This document shows, in pieces, positions 16,316 to 25,199 of a DNA stretch of 64,000 bases. The stretch is from JALHFZ01 sp963674625 (GTDB taxonomy: Bacteria; Synergistota; Synergistia; Synergistales; Aminobacteriaceae). The first letter of the stretch is position 1. Each line of letters opens with the position of its first letter. Position numbers and translations under genes: made by a program. Location of the stretch: NCBI GenBank assembly GCA_963674625.2, contig CAXXXO010000003.1:310001-374000 (forward strand), in the 5' to 3' direction. The notes under the pieces are model-generated. The model did no database searches. It saw only the letters and a program-made list of their open reading frames with translations, and was not told the origin of the DNA.

Positions 16316-17263
16316 TCATACCCTCCCTATTCTCTTCCTTGTTGCCGGATACATGGCTGATACGGGGGAAGCCTTTCTGTGGGCACGCTGAACGTCGTCA
16401 TCGGACAGGGCCAGGTATCGCTCCGTCATGCTTAACGTGCTGTGTCCCATAGCCTTCTGAAGAGAAAAGACATCCATGCCGTTTCGTAGGCTTTCCAAGG
16501 CAAATTGATGCCGCAGATCGTAAGCGGAGAACCGTTTTAATCCCGCTTTCTTTGCATAGCGGCGTAGTTTGACTGTCCATCCGTGGGCATTCCATGGTTC
16601 GCCGTAGGATGTACAGAAGATCGACACGTCGTCTCCCCATTCCTCTGGGCGGACATTTAGCAGCCTGTCAAGCATCGAGGCGGTTGTCTCGGAGAAATAG
16701 ACTGTCCTTCTATGGCGTGTTTTAGCTGTCGAAGCACGAATGACGGCCCTTTGAAGGTGAGTATCAATATCTGCCGGTAAAAGCCTGAGTGCTTCTGACG
16801 GCCTTATTCCCGAATCGAGGCAAAAGAGAAAAAGTGTGGTATCCCGAAGGGCGGCGAAGGTGGACGTTCCTATTGTGTCGAGCATCTTTTTCAGGTCTGC
16901 TATCGGATGATCGACAATACGTGGCTCCTCTCCCCGGCGATATTTGAAATCGGCAGCGGGCGATTCGGTGAAGGCTCCTTCGCTAACAGTGAAATCGAAG
17001 AAAGGCTTCAGGCTCTTCAGTCGGATATTGTGAGTGGCGATAGCTATGTTCTCCTGGGCGAGAAACTCTGCCAGGCATTCCCGGCACGTCGTCGACCAGG
17101 CCATGGGGAAGCGGCGGAAGAACTGCTCGATGAATTCTTTGTAGCCTGTGAGTGTACGTGGGGCGGATCCCTGGGACTTCCGCAAGGAAAGAAAACGGCT
17201 CAACGCTTCCTCCCATGTCTGGGGCGGATGCCTCCTAATGTCAATAATTATGGCTGATTTCAT
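16316..17263 (-). CDS. Tyrosine recombinase (phage-type integrase)
   Basis: 315 aa. N-terminal SAM-like DNA-binding domain (about 15-105) with TLTGYKEFIEQFF; catalytic domain from about 125. Visible catalytic elements: Arg in DSGIRPSEALRL, the beta-strand HRRTVYF, YDLRHQFA (His/Tyr-x-x-Arg box with Tyr at the first place, as in many relatives), GHSTLS and the nucleophile Tyr in MTERYLAL. It looks complete. It lies at the right end of the island, 175 bases from the restored tRNA-Pro gene, the usual place for an integrase that acts at a tRNA attachment site. Confidence 0.93.
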   Translation of the reverse strand: MKSAIIIDIRRHPPQTWEEALSRFLSLRKSQGSAPRTLTGYKEFIEQFFRRFPMAWSTTCRECLAEFLAQENIAIATHNIRLKSLKPFFDFTVSEGAFTESPAADFKYRRGEEPRIVDHPIADLKKMLDTIGTSTFAALRDTTLFLFCLDSGIRPSEALRLLPADIDTHLQRAVIRASTAKTRHRRTVYFSETTASMLDRLLNVRPEEWGDDVSIFCTSYGEPWNAHGWTVKLRRYAKKAGLKRFSAYDLRHQFALESLRNGMDVFSLQKAMGHSTLSMTERYLALSDDDVQRAHRKASPVSAMYPATRKRIGRV

Positions 17264-17375
17264 GGTGTCCCCTCTTTAAATGTAAGGGGAACCTTATCGG
17301 AAGGAGGGGAAATGTTGAGCACCTGCCATGAGAAAAAACAGGGTGAAAAAGGTAGTAATCTTAAATGACCTGAAT

Positions 17376-17504
17376 ATTCCCTCTTTGCTTTCCGTATTGA
17401 CCCCGTCTGCGATTTCGGGTAGAATATCCCGGTCAGTACGGGACGTAGCGCAGCCTGGTTAGCGTACCTGCATGGGGTGCAGGTGGTCGGAGGTTCGAAT
17501 CCTC
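17376..17504 (+). repeat. Right direct repeat of the tRNA-Pro island
   Basis: Matches 12193-12322. Here it is followed by the authentic 3' tRNA end. Because the promoter spacer differs from the left copy, this 5' part probably came in with the element. Confidence 0.75.
17397..17425 (+). promoter_or_regulatory. Promoter of the intact tRNA-Pro
   Basis: TTGACC (17397-17402), 17-base spacer, TAGAAT (17420-17425), 13 bases before the tRNA. Confidence 0.65.
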
Positions 17505-17516
17505 TCGTCCCGACCA
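17439..17516 (+). tRNA. tRNA-Pro(GGG)
   Basis: 78 nt including encoded CCA. Acceptor stem CGGGACG/CGTCCCG, anticodon stem CCTGC/GCAGG with loop ATGGGGT (anticodon GGG), T-loop TTCGAAT. Complete and followed by a terminator. The 5' three quarters appear to be supplied by the island, and the 3' end by the chromosome. Confidence 0.95.
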
Positions 17517-17524
17517 GAAAGAAC

Positions 17525-17551
17525 AAGCGGGGTGAAAGCCCCGCTTTTTTT
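17525..17551 (+). terminator. Terminator of tRNA-Pro
   Basis: Stem AAGCGGGG / CCCCGCTT, loop TGAAAG, then a T run. It separates the tRNA from rsmA. Confidence 0.88.
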
Positions 17552-17575
17552 GTATTTTCAGGGAGGCAGATTTCC

Positions 17576-18382
17576 GTGTCCGATGTGCAGCGGTTTCACC
17601 AGAAGAAGAGTCTCGGACAGAATTTTCTCGCGGACCGGAAGGTCCTCTCTCGGATAATCGAGACGGCCCGTCTGACCTCCGGAGATGTGGTGCTTGAGAT
17701 CGGACCTGGTCAGGGTGTTCTCACCCGGGGACTTCTCGCATCCCCCTGCGCTTTCGTTCACTCCGTGGAGATCGACAGGGGGCTGGAACCCTTTCTCAGG
17801 GGCATCTCCGCTCTCCATGGGGACCGCTTCGCCCTTCACTGGGCGGATGCTCTTCTCTTCGACTATCTTTCCCTTAGTCCACCTCCGGGCAAGGTTGTGG
17901 CAAACCTGCCCTACAACGTCACGACGCCCCTTCTCTGGCGCCTCCTCGAGCAGCTTCCGACGGCCTCGGAATACATCGTCATGGTGCAGAAGGAAGCGGC
18001 TGAGCGGCTCACGGCACCTCCAAAAACGAAAGCGCGCTACCCCCTCGGCGTCACCCTGGAGATCATGGGGGAAGCGGAAATCGTAATAACCGTTCCCCCT
18101 TCGGCTTTTCATCCAGCTCCGAAGGTGGATTCAAACCTGCTGAAAATCACTCTTTCAGGCAGGTATGCCGCCCTCCCCCGAAACGGGGTATGGCGGGAGC
18201 TTCTGCGCCGGGGATTTGCCCAGCGTCGGAAGAAGCTTTCAAAAAACCTGAGGAACTGGCGTTCCGATTTTTCCTGGATCGATAGCTTTGAAAAGGCCGG
18301 GATCGAAGAGAATTCACGGGCGGAGGAGATGACAGCCTCCCAATGGATGGATCTGCTGAGGGACCTGGAATTACGGGAATAA
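17576..18382 (+). CDS. rsmA: 16S rRNA (adenine1518/1519-N6)-dimethyltransferase
   Basis: 268 aa from GTG 17576, chosen for GGGAGG 9 bases upstream; the longer frame would start inside the tRNA. RsmA (KsgA) dimethylates two adenines near the 3' end of 16S rRNA. Motifs: KKSLGQNFLADRKVLSRII at the N-terminus, VLEIGPGQGVLTRGLL (SAM binding) and VVANLPYNVTTPLL (catalytic NLPY). Convergent with hup across a shared hairpin. Confidence 0.95.
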   Translation: MSDVQRFHQKKSLGQNFLADRKVLSRIIETARLTSGDVVLEIGPGQGVLTRGLLASPCAFVHSVEIDRGLEPFLRGISALHGDRFALHWADALLFDYLSLSPPPGKVVANLPYNVTTPLLWRLLEQLPTASEYIVMVQKEAAERLTAPPKTKARYPLGVTLEIMGEAEIVITVPPSAFHPAPKVDSNLLKITLSGRYAALPRNGVWRELLRRGFAQRRKKLSKNLRNWRSDFSWIDSFEKAGIEENSRAEEMTASQWMDLLRDLELRE

Positions 18383-18430
18383 AAAAGGCCCTTTTCCTCA
18401 AAGGGGGAAAGGGCCAGAATCAAAAAAACA
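18381..18430. terminator. Bidirectional terminator between rsmA and hup
   Basis: GGCCCTTTTCC and GGGAAAGGGCC arms flanked by A6 on the left and an A-rich tract on the right, so a U tail forms on the minus-strand transcript (hup). The convergent arrangement suits a shared terminator. Confidence 0.7.
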
Positions 18431-18447
18431 AAAGTGAGGGAGCTTTC

Positions 18448-18723
18448 CTACATCACCTTGTCCTTCAGAGCTTTGCCGGGTCTGAAGACCGGAACCTTTT
18501 TCGCGGAAATCTTGATGACCTTCTTGGGGTCCTGGGGATTCCGCCCTTCCCTGGCAGCTCTTTCCCGGACCTCAAATGTTCCGAATCCCACGAGCTGCAC
18601 CTTTTCGCCCTTGGAAAGGGCTTTTTCGATCGAATCAAAGATCGCGCCCACGGCAGCGCCGGATGCCTTCTTGTTCAACCCTGTCGCCTCTGCAACCGCA
18701 GTTACCAGTTCCGCTTTGGTCAC
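18448..18723 (-). CDS. hup: DNA-binding protein HU
   Basis: 91 aa, full HU length, GTG start with AGGAGG upstream. Begins TKAELVTAVAEATGLNKK and has the GFGTFEVRERAAREGRNPQ DNA-binding arm with the intercalating proline region. It packages and bends DNA. It has its own promoter (18805-18833) and is monocistronic. Confidence 0.97.
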   Translation of the reverse strand: MTKAELVTAVAEATGLNKKASGAAVGAIFDSIEKALSKGEKVQLVGFGTFEVRERAAREGRNPQDPKKVIKISAKKVPVFRPGKALKDKVM

Positions 18724-18804
18724 TTTTTACAGCCTCCTCTGAAATATGATGTGAATCTGCTCCCTGAAAGATAAAGCCGTGACCCCCCGGGTCAGGACGT
18801 TTTA

Positions 18805-18833
18805 TTATTACCAGCAAGTTCAGTTCTGGTCAA
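18805..18833 (-). promoter_or_regulatory. Promoter of hup
   Basis: Minus strand TTGACC (18833-18828), 17-base spacer, TAATAA (18810-18805), in the short gap between der and hup. Confidence 0.6.
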
Positions 18834-18842
18834 GTAAAAACT

Positions 18843-20159
18843 TCATTTTTCCTCTTTTCCGCGCCAGAAAATGCGGATTGGTGTCCCCTCGAAGTTTTCA
18901 AGGCCCCGAATTTCCTTTTCCATGTGGTTTTCAAAGGAGGGAAGGGCGAGGTCGGGATAGTTTACGAAGAAGATGAAGGTGGGAGGGGCGACATCCGCCT
19001 GGGTCACGTAGAAGATCTTGAAGGCCCTTCCTTTTTTGTCCGTGGGGAGGCGGTCGAAGGCGAGGATGTCCCGAACCAGCCTGTTGAGCAGAGTGGTTCC
19101 GATTCTTCTTCTTCGGTTTTCGGCGATCGCCTCGATGGCCTTCGGTATTTTCTGCAGCCCCCTTCCCGTGAGGGCGGAGATGAAATGGACGGGGGCGAAG
19201 GATAGAAAGACCATCTCGTCCCGGAGCTTGTGCTTCATCTCGTCTCCGAGATTATCCCGGGGGGTGAGAAGATCCCATTTGTTCAGGATGAGCAGAATGC
19301 CCTTGCCCCGGGCGAGAATCTCCGCGGCGAGCTTCTTGTCCTGGTCAGTAAAGGGTTCGGAGGCATCCATGACGAGGAGTGCCACATCGCAGCGGTCCAC
19401 GGCCTGGAGGGTTCGCACGAAGGAATAGTATTCGATATCGTTGTCCACCCGGCTTTTTCTCCGCAGCCCGGCCGTGTCGATAAGGCGGAAGAGGGTTCCG
19501 TCGATGGTGACGAGGGTATCTACCGCATCCCTGGTTGTCCCCGGAATATCGCTCACGAGGGAGCGTTCCTGCTTCGCGAGGTAGTTGAGGATGCTCGACT
19601 TTCCCACGTTGGGGCGGCCCACGATGGCGACGCTGATCGCCTGAACGTCCTCCGGCTGGGATTCCTCGGGAGGAATTTTTTCCAGGATGGCATCGAGAAG
19701 ATCATAGATGTTGCGTTTATGCTCGGCGCTGACGCCGATGACATCTTCGAAGCCGAGGGAATAGGCCTGAAAGACCAGGTCCTCGTGGATGCCGTCGTCT
19801 ATTTTATTCGCCACGACGACGACAGGTTTCCCCGATTTTCTCAGGATATCCGCCACGTCCTCGTCCATCCAGTTGGGCCCTTCCCTGCCGTCAATGACGA
19901 AGAGGACGAGGTCGCTCTCCTCGAGGGCAATGCTTATCTGCACCCTCATCCCCTCCATAAAGGCGTTCTCGTCCCGGGTGAGGAATCCGCCCGTGTCGAC
20001 CACGTAGAATTTCCGCTCGCGCCATTCCGCCTCTCCGTACAGCCTGTCCCGGGTCACTCCGGGCATGTCGTCAACAATGGCCTCTCTCCGGCCTACAAGA
20101 CGGTTGAAAAGGGATGATTTTCCCACGTTCGGTCTGCCGATGATGGAAACAACAGCCAT
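18843..20159 (-). CDS. der: Ribosome biogenesis GTPase Der (EngA)
   Basis: 438 aa. Der has two tandem GTPase domains and acts in 50S subunit assembly. Each domain shows GRPNVGKSS (about residues 8 and 181), a DTAG/DTGG switch and an NKxD motif (NKID and NKWD). The C-terminal KH-like domain ends with FVNYPDL and the RIFWRGKEE tail. It lies just downstream of the priA-like gene, 23 bases away. Confidence 0.96.
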   Translation of the reverse strand: MAVVSIIGRPNVGKSSLFNRLVGRREAIVDDMPGVTRDRLYGEAEWRERKFYVVDTGGFLTRDENAFMEGMRVQISIALEESDLVLFVIDGREGPNWMDEDVADILRKSGKPVVVVANKIDDGIHEDLVFQAYSLGFEDVIGVSAEHKRNIYDLLDAILEKIPPEESQPEDVQAISVAIVGRPNVGKSSILNYLAKQERSLVSDIPGTTRDAVDTLVTIDGTLFRLIDTAGLRRKSRVDNDIEYYSFVRTLQAVDRCDVALLVMDASEPFTDQDKKLAAEILARGKGILLILNKWDLLTPRDNLGDEMKHKLRDEMVFLSFAPVHFISALTGRGLQKIPKAIEAIAENRRRRIGTTLLNRLVRDILAFDRLPTDKKGRAFKIFYVTQADVAPPTFIFFVNYPDLALPSFENHMEKEIRGLENFEGTPIRIFWRGKEEK

Positions 20160-20182
20160 ACGAATACCTCCTCGGGTGAATC

Positions 20183-22001
20183 TCAGTCGATCCAGACGGA
20201 TATTTCAGGAAATCCTGCCGAAGAATTTCCGATGGAATAAAAAGGGGAGACAAGGTCGGCAATTCCCCCGATGGACTGTGCGGAAACCCAGAAAAGAAAA
20301 GGCGGGTCACCGGGGTCCATAGGTGCGAATCCGCTGTTCTCCAGTGCAGCCATTATACTCTCTTTGATCTCTTCTGAAGGGGATTTCACCTCGACGAGAA
20401 AGGAAAAGGGCGGCAATCCCAGCTCCCTCCGCTCCTTGAGTTCCCGGCGCCAGAAGGTCTCCCATCCCGTGAGAAGAGATTTTTGCCATCCCGAGCCCGG
20501 CCGCCTGCTCTGGAGTACCAGAATCCTGTCACCCCCGGGGGTTGCCCCTCCAGAGGGATTCCCAGGCCATGGAGTACGCCGTGAATTTCGCCTGGAAAGC
20601 GACGCTTCGCCCTTCAGCGTCGGCATCTATCCACCCCGCGAATCCCACATCCAGAAGATCGCAGAGGGAAAGGACGGATCTCGTTCCGAGCACGATCCCT
20701 CCATGGCTGAAAGAAGCCTGCAAAGCCCTGCGGTTTTTTTTCCCTCTGAAATTCTGGTCTTCCTTCAGCAGCACGGGGAGTTCGGAGGGAGCCGTCGAAC
20801 GGGCAACAGAAAAAAGAGCCTCGAGTCCCGGTCGCTTCCCCGTGAGGAGAACTCCCCTGCAGACAGGACATGCCTCCGGCATGGGGGATACAGCACCGCA
20901 GGAGGAACATCGGACTCTGCCCCTGCGCTCCTCCCAGGCCATCACCGATCCGCATCTTGGGCACAAAACCGCCTTTCCGCAATCCTCGCAGGCCACTTCG
21001 CCGGCGTATCCCTTCCGGTCGAGCAGCCAGAGGGCCGTTCGGCCCTTCTCAAGGCACTTTTGAGTTTCCTCCAGAAATGGCGCAGTGAGGGGAAGTGTTC
21101 CTGTGATCCCCTGGGACTCGGAGGCCACGCCTTTTTTCATGTCCGCGAATTTAACCATGCTGCGGCGGGGGGGACCCTGAAACTGCGGACGGCATCGGAG
21201 AAAGAGCCTCGAGGAGGGAATTCTCCCCCCAAGGAGAAGAAGTGCTTTTTCAAGCCGTGCCCGTTGTCCTGCGAGAGTCCGGCTGGAAATGCAGGGCCGC
21301 TTGTAGGAGCGGTAGGCTCCGCTGCTCTCTTCGTCGACGAAAAGAGAGGCAAGGGCCGGAAGAGGAGCGAAGACCGCCCCCGGTCCTCCGACGACTCCGG
21401 CCAAGTCCCCTTCGTGAGCCTTGTGCCACGCCCCGAGAAGGGCCGAACCTCCCGTGGAGGGCCAAAGCAGAGTACGTTCTCTCAGGACAGGGGAAAGAAA
21501 GGCGTAAAAGGCTTCCGCAGAGGATTGTTCAGGAAAAAGGGCGAGAAAAGGGGTGTGTTCTTCCAGTTTCTGAAGGGCCCGGGTCCAGCGGCTGCCGTCG
21601 TCCTGCAGGTACAGGCAGCTTTCGCGGTACTCCCCAGCCCTTTTCCGATCTTCCCGGACGGGAAGAACAACCGGGTTTTTTTTCGAGAGGAACGACGCCG
21701 GCAGCGCGGATTGAAGCATCTCCCCCGTGCCGCAGAGAAAGGTCCTGCCTCCCCACTGAAGAAGACTGAGCATATGGGGCGTCAGGAGGGGTCCGGGATC
21801 GAGAAGAGGCCCCCCTCTTCGGAGGGTGAATTGGCCTTCTGCAGGAGGAATCGATGAAGCCCCTTCGATCCAGCCGATCCGCCGTCCCCTGCCGAGGGGA
21901 ACGGATATCCTGCTTCCCGGCAAGGGAGCCTCCTCTCCCGGAAGCTCGTAGGTAAGGCTGTTCCACCACGGGCCGGGGACAATTACGTCGCAGAAGGACA
22001 C
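20183..22001 (-). CDS. priA: PriA-like primosomal protein, helicase motifs degenerate, apparent frameshift
   Basis: PriA restarts stalled replication forks. Start chosen at GTG 22001 (VSFCDVIVPGPWW), after GAGGAAAAGGG and just behind coaBC. The first frame gives the N-terminal 3'-DNA-binding domain, a remnant helicase region, and the zinc cluster CEDCGKAVLCPRCG..CSSCG..CPVC. It stops (TGA) at 20529. The missing C-terminus continues in another frame as DRILVLQSRRPG and ERRELGLPPFSFLVEV, ending at 20183. Dropping one C from the C5G5 run near 20533-20542 joins them. The usual Walker A (GSGKT) is absent, and the DEEH box reads DEES, so helicase activity is probably lost, as in some actinobacterial PriA proteins. 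Confidence 0.82.
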
Positions 22002-22017
22002 AGAAATTCCCTTTTCC

Positions 22018-23235
22018 TCAAGAAAAGACGGCCTCGTCGAGGATGCGGTTCCACAAGGCTTCGGCCACATCCTCCTTTGTTCCGGAAAATTCCGCGGCGG
22101 TCCCCTCTTTTCCGAGAATCTTCACCCTGTTGGTGTCCGTGCCGAACCCCGAATCCGGGGCGGTGATGTCGTTGGCCGCTATGAAGTCGAGATTTTTTTT
22201 CTTCATCTTCGCCCCTGCGTTTTCGAGAAGATCGGAACTTTCTGCCGCGAATCCCACGAGGATCTGCCCCGGTTTTTTCCTTTCCCCCAGGAGGGCGGCA
22301 ATATCAGGATTCTGGACAAGGTCGATATGAAGAAACTCCCGGTCTCCCCTCTTGATTTTGTCCCTGGAAAAGGAGGCGGAACGGAAATCTCCCACCGCAG
22401 CAGCCTTGACGATCACGTCCATGGATTCTGCCCTTGCAAGGACCTCGTCCTTCATCTCTTCCGCGGTGACAACGGGTATGACGGTGAAGCCGTAAAGATC
22501 GGAGGGGGAGGAGGGGCCGAGGACAAGGGTCACCGAGGCTCCTCTGTACCAGGCCGCCCTGGCCACCGCGCACCCCATTTTCCCGGTGCTGGGATTGCCG
22601 AGAAACCGGACGGGATCGAGAAACTCCCGGGTGGGACCGGCAGTGACAAGGACATTCCTGCCCTCGAGACGTCTGTCGGGGCACAGAGCCCTCCACATTT
22701 CGTCGAGAATGACCTCGACGGAAGGGAGGCGCCCCTTCCCTTCGTAGCCGCAGGCGAGACTCCCCGTCTCGGGTTCCGCCAGGATATACCCCATCTCCCG
22801 AAGAATCTCCCTGTTCCGTGCCGTGGCCGGATGGGAGAGCATATGGACATTCATTGCGGGAAAGAGAATCACAGCCGTGTGGGCGGCGAGGAGAAGGGAC
22901 CCGAGAAGATCCTTTCCCTTGCCGGCAGCGGTGTTTGCCATCGTCTCCGCAGTACAGGGGGCGACGAGCACCACATCGGCCCAGTCGGCGAGGGCTATAT
23001 GCGGTATTTCCCATCCCCGTTCATCCGAAAGAAAGTCCCGCTGCTGCCAGACCCGCCTTCCGGCCAGGGTGGAAAGGGTAAGAGGACTGACGAACCGCTC
23101 CGCTTCTTCCGTCAGCACGACCTCCACCTCGCACCCGGACTTCACCAGGGCGCGGAGGATGTCCGGTCCCTTGTAGGCCGAGATTCCCCCCGTGATTCCG
23201 AGCAGAACCTTACGTCTAGACTTCCAGGCCGGCAT
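22018..23235 (-). CDS. coaBC: Bifunctional phosphopantothenoylcysteine decarboxylase / phosphopantothenate-cysteine ligase
   Basis: 405 aa from ATG 23235, which overlaps the end of rpoZ; longer frames run through rpoZ. Catalyses steps two and three of CoA synthesis. CoaC half (about 1-185): LLGITGGISAYK, VLVAPCTAETMANTAAGKG, PAMNVHM, and the catalytic Cys in ACGYEGKGRLP. CoaB half (about 190-405): TAGPTREFLDPVRFLGNPST followed by GKMG, and KAAAVGDFR. coaD, for the next step, is at 6.2 kb. Confidence 0.95.
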   Translation of the reverse strand: MPAWKSRRKVLLGITGGISAYKGPDILRALVKSGCEVEVVLTEEAERFVSPLTLSTLAGRRVWQQRDFLSDERGWEIPHIALADWADVVLVAPCTAETMANTAAGKGKDLLGSLLLAAHTAVILFPAMNVHMLSHPATARNREILREMGYILAEPETGSLACGYEGKGRLPSVEVILDEMWRALCPDRRLEGRNVLVTAGPTREFLDPVRFLGNPSTGKMGCAVARAAWYRGASVTLVLGPSSPSDLYGFTVIPVVTAEEMKDEVLARAESMDVIVKAAAVGDFRSASFSRDKIKRGDREFLHIDLVQNPDIAALLGERKKPGQILVGFAAESSDLLENAGAKMKKKNLDFIAANDITAPDSGFGTDTNRVKILGKEGTAAEFSGTKEDVAEALWNRILDEAVFS

Positions 23236-23473
23236 TTGCGGGGACATCCCCGGGGCATGGCATGGCCAGTTCCTCGCCGTCGGGGGAGAGGGCAAGTTCG
23301 CCTTCGTCGAATTCGGCCAGGGCGGTGGAGATGAATTTTTCATTTTCATCCTCCAGGGTTCTGCCCTTCTGTTCGCTCAAAGCCCTCGCACGGGCCGCCA
23401 CCGCGGCGGTAAGCAGGTACTTGTTGCTGATCCCCTGTTTCGCCGCCAGAGAATCGATGTCGTAGAAAATCAT
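23216..23473 (-). CDS. rpoZ: RNA polymerase omega subunit
   Basis: 85 aa. The helix around NKYLLTAAVAARARAL is the conserved omega segment. Gene order gmk-rpoZ-coaBC-priA is common in bacteria and supports the call. Start overlaps the gmk stop as ATGA. The C-terminal tail is acidic and less conserved. Confidence 0.9.
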   Translation of the reverse strand: MIFYDIDSLAAKQGISNKYLLTAAVAARARALSEQKGRTLEDENEKFISTALAEFDEGELALSPDGEELAMPCPGDVPANAGLEV

Positions 23474-24057
23474 GGGCCTTCCTCCTCATTCTTTCTGTAG
23501 TCGAGAATAATATTTTTCAGCTTCTCCGAGGCCGGACCTGCGGAGTCGTTCAATATCACGTGATCGTAGAGGTTCGACTGCTCTATCTCCCTGCGGGCGT
23601 TCCGAAGGCGGAGCTGCAGTATTTCCTCGCTCTCCGTTCCCCGCTCCCGCAGCCGGTGCTCGAGCGCCTCCATGCTGGGAGGCGCAACGAAAATGAGAAT
23701 GCTCTCAGGGATCTTTTTTCTTATCTGCAGCGCTCCCTGAACGTCGATCTCGAGAAGAATGTCCTTTCCGCAGTTCAGCCCGGTTTCCACGTCCCTGATA
23801 AGCGTTCCGTACCATTCTCCGTGGACTTCCGCCGACTCGAGAAACGCTCCCTCCCGGGACAGCCGGTCGAACTCGTCTTTCTTGAGAAAACGATAGTCCA
23901 CGGCGTCCGTCTCCCCCTTCCTGGCGGTTCGGGTGGTGCAGGAAACGGAGAACTCGAGATCCTTCAGGCTTTCGAAAACTTTTTTCCGCAGCGTCCCCTT
24001 TCCGGCGCCGCTCGGCCCGGAGAGGACGAAGAGCCTACCCCTGTTCCTCTTCTTCAT
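23470..24057 (-). CDS. gmk: Guanylate kinase
   Basis: 195 aa from ATG 24057 (MKKRNRGRLFVLSGPSGAGKGT), chosen because the P-loop follows at the usual distance and GAGGAAG precedes. Phosphorylates GMP to GDP. Other motifs: SCTTRTARKGE, VDYRFL and EWYGT. The first codons overlap the remA-like gene by 23 bases. Confidence 0.95.
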   Translation of the reverse strand: MKKRNRGRLFVLSGPSGAGKGTLRKKVFESLKDLEFSVSCTTRTARKGETDAVDYRFLKKDEFDRLSREGAFLESAEVHGEWYGTLIRDVETGLNCGKDILLEIDVQGALQIRKKIPESILIFVAPPSMEALEHRLRERGTESEEILQLRLRNARREIEQSNLYDHVILNDSAGPASEKLKNIILDYRKNEEEGP

Positions 24058-24304
24058 CCGCTTCGTCTTCCTCGAATCTGTGCACAATGGTCTCGGGCTG
24101 AATCGCCGAGAGAATGACATGATTGCTGTCCATGATGAGAATTGCCCTTGTCTTCCGCCCCTGGGTGGCATCCACGAGAAATCCTTCCCCCCGGGCCTCT
24201 TCCTTCAGGCGTTTGATCGGGGCGGACGAGGGGTTGATGATTGCCACGATCCTCTCGGCCACCGCCATATTTCCGAAACCTATATGCACGAGTTTTCCCG
24301 CCAT
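24035..24304 (-). CDS. remA: DUF370 / RemA-like regulatory protein
   Basis: 89 aa from ATG 24304. MAGKLVHIGFGNMA and the SAPIKRLKEEARGEG block identify the DUF370 family. In Bacillus, RemA is a DNA-binding activator of biofilm matrix and osmoprotection genes. In many other bacteria the gene simply sits between yicC and gmk, as here, with unknown targets. The C-terminus is very acidic (EEDEADEEEEQ). Confidence 0.88.
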   Translation of the reverse strand: MAGKLVHIGFGNMAVAERIVAIINPSSAPIKRLKEEARGEGFLVDATQGRKTRAILIMDSNHVILSAIQPETIVHRFEEDEADEEEEQG

Positions 24305-24314
24305 GGCCCTTTTG

Positions 24315-25199
24315 TCACTCCACGTTCTGGACCTGCTCCCTGATTTTCTCAAGAAGGGTCTTCAAGTCTACGACCTTCCACCGGAGGTCGGCGTCGGTGA
24401 TCTTCGATCCCATGGTGTTCACTTCCCGGTTCATCTCCTGAAGCAGGAAATCGAGCTTTCTTCCCTCGGAGATTTTGCCCTCCATGATCGACCTGAATTG
24501 TTGGATATGGCTCTTCGACCGGTCGAACTCCTCGGAAATATCCCATTTGTCCCCGAGCAGAACGATCTCCTGCATGACCCTGCCCTGGTCAGTATCGCAG
24601 CTTACGCCCTCGAGAAGGGCTGTTACCCGGGAGCGGGTCTCCTCGAGGACTGTTTCTTTCCGGGACTTCCAGTAGACTTCGAGAGTCTCGATCCCTTCGG
24701 AGAAAGCCCCGAGATATCCTTTCATCACCCCGGCGAGATGGTCTCCCTCCTGCCGCCGCATGGCGGAAAGGTTGGTGATCGATGTCCGGATGATCTCCTC
24801 GAGGGCTTTTCCCGCATCGCGCTCCACCAGGGAGAGCGCAGAGGGGGAATCGAGAACTCCCGGCAGGGAGAGAAGGGAAGACAGCCCCGGGGCATGATCC
24901 TCCCCCAGTTCATCTGCGAGCTTCCGAAGCTGATTATGATACTCTCCGAGGACGTCCCGGTCAATGACGACGGCGCGGAAGCGGGGCGCCCAGTTGATCT
25001 CCCCCGAAAGCCTGATCTTTCCCCGCCCCAGTCCGCTGCGCAGAAGGGCGCTCGCGGCGCTTTCAAAGGAGGCCAGCTCCCGGGGGAGGCGGAGAGTTAT
25101 CTCCTGGTACCGGGAGTTCACCGATGAAATTTCCACCGTGAGGGTTCCCCATTCGAAGGCCTTGCTTTCCCGGGTAAAACCCGTCATGCTCCGTATCAT
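24315..25199 (-). CDS. yicC: YicC-family endoribonuclease
   Basis: 294 aa. Begins MIRSMTGF and continues VEISSVNSRYQEITLRLP, and ends with RWKVVDLKTLLEKIREQVQNVE, both typical of YicC. The family has been described as an endoribonuclease involved in RNA turnover. Linked to remA and gmk and overlapping hflX by 4 bases. Confidence 0.93.
   Translation of the reverse strand: MIRSMTGFTRESKAFEWGTLTVEISSVNSRYQEITLRLPRELASFESAASALLRSGLGRGKIRLSGEINWAPRFRAVVIDRDVLGEYHNQLRKLADELGEDHAPGLSSLLSLPGVLDSPSALSLVERDAGKALEEIIRTSITNLSAMRRQEGDHLAGVMKGYLGAFSEGIETLEVYWKSRKETVLEETRSRVTALLEGVSCDTDQGRVMQEIVLLGDKWDISEEFDRSKSHIQQFRSIMEGKISEGRKLDFLLQEMNREVNTMGSKITDADLRWKVVDLKTLLEKIREQVQNVE

Noticed and set aside
17260..17526. 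Minus-strand frame reading GTRGFEPPTTCTPC across tRNA-Pro
   Set aside because: It is the antisense of the tRNA gene; such frames recur wherever this tRNA type occurs and are not proteins.
17477..17575. Longer rsmA beginning inside the tRNA
   Set aside because: It would translate tRNA and terminator sequence; GTG 17576 has a good ribosome-binding site and fits the family N-terminus.
20529..20531. TGA in priA read as selenocysteine, since selA and selB are present
   Set aside because: The sequence after the TGA in the same frame does not resemble PriA, whereas the neighbouring frame does; a frameshift explains it.
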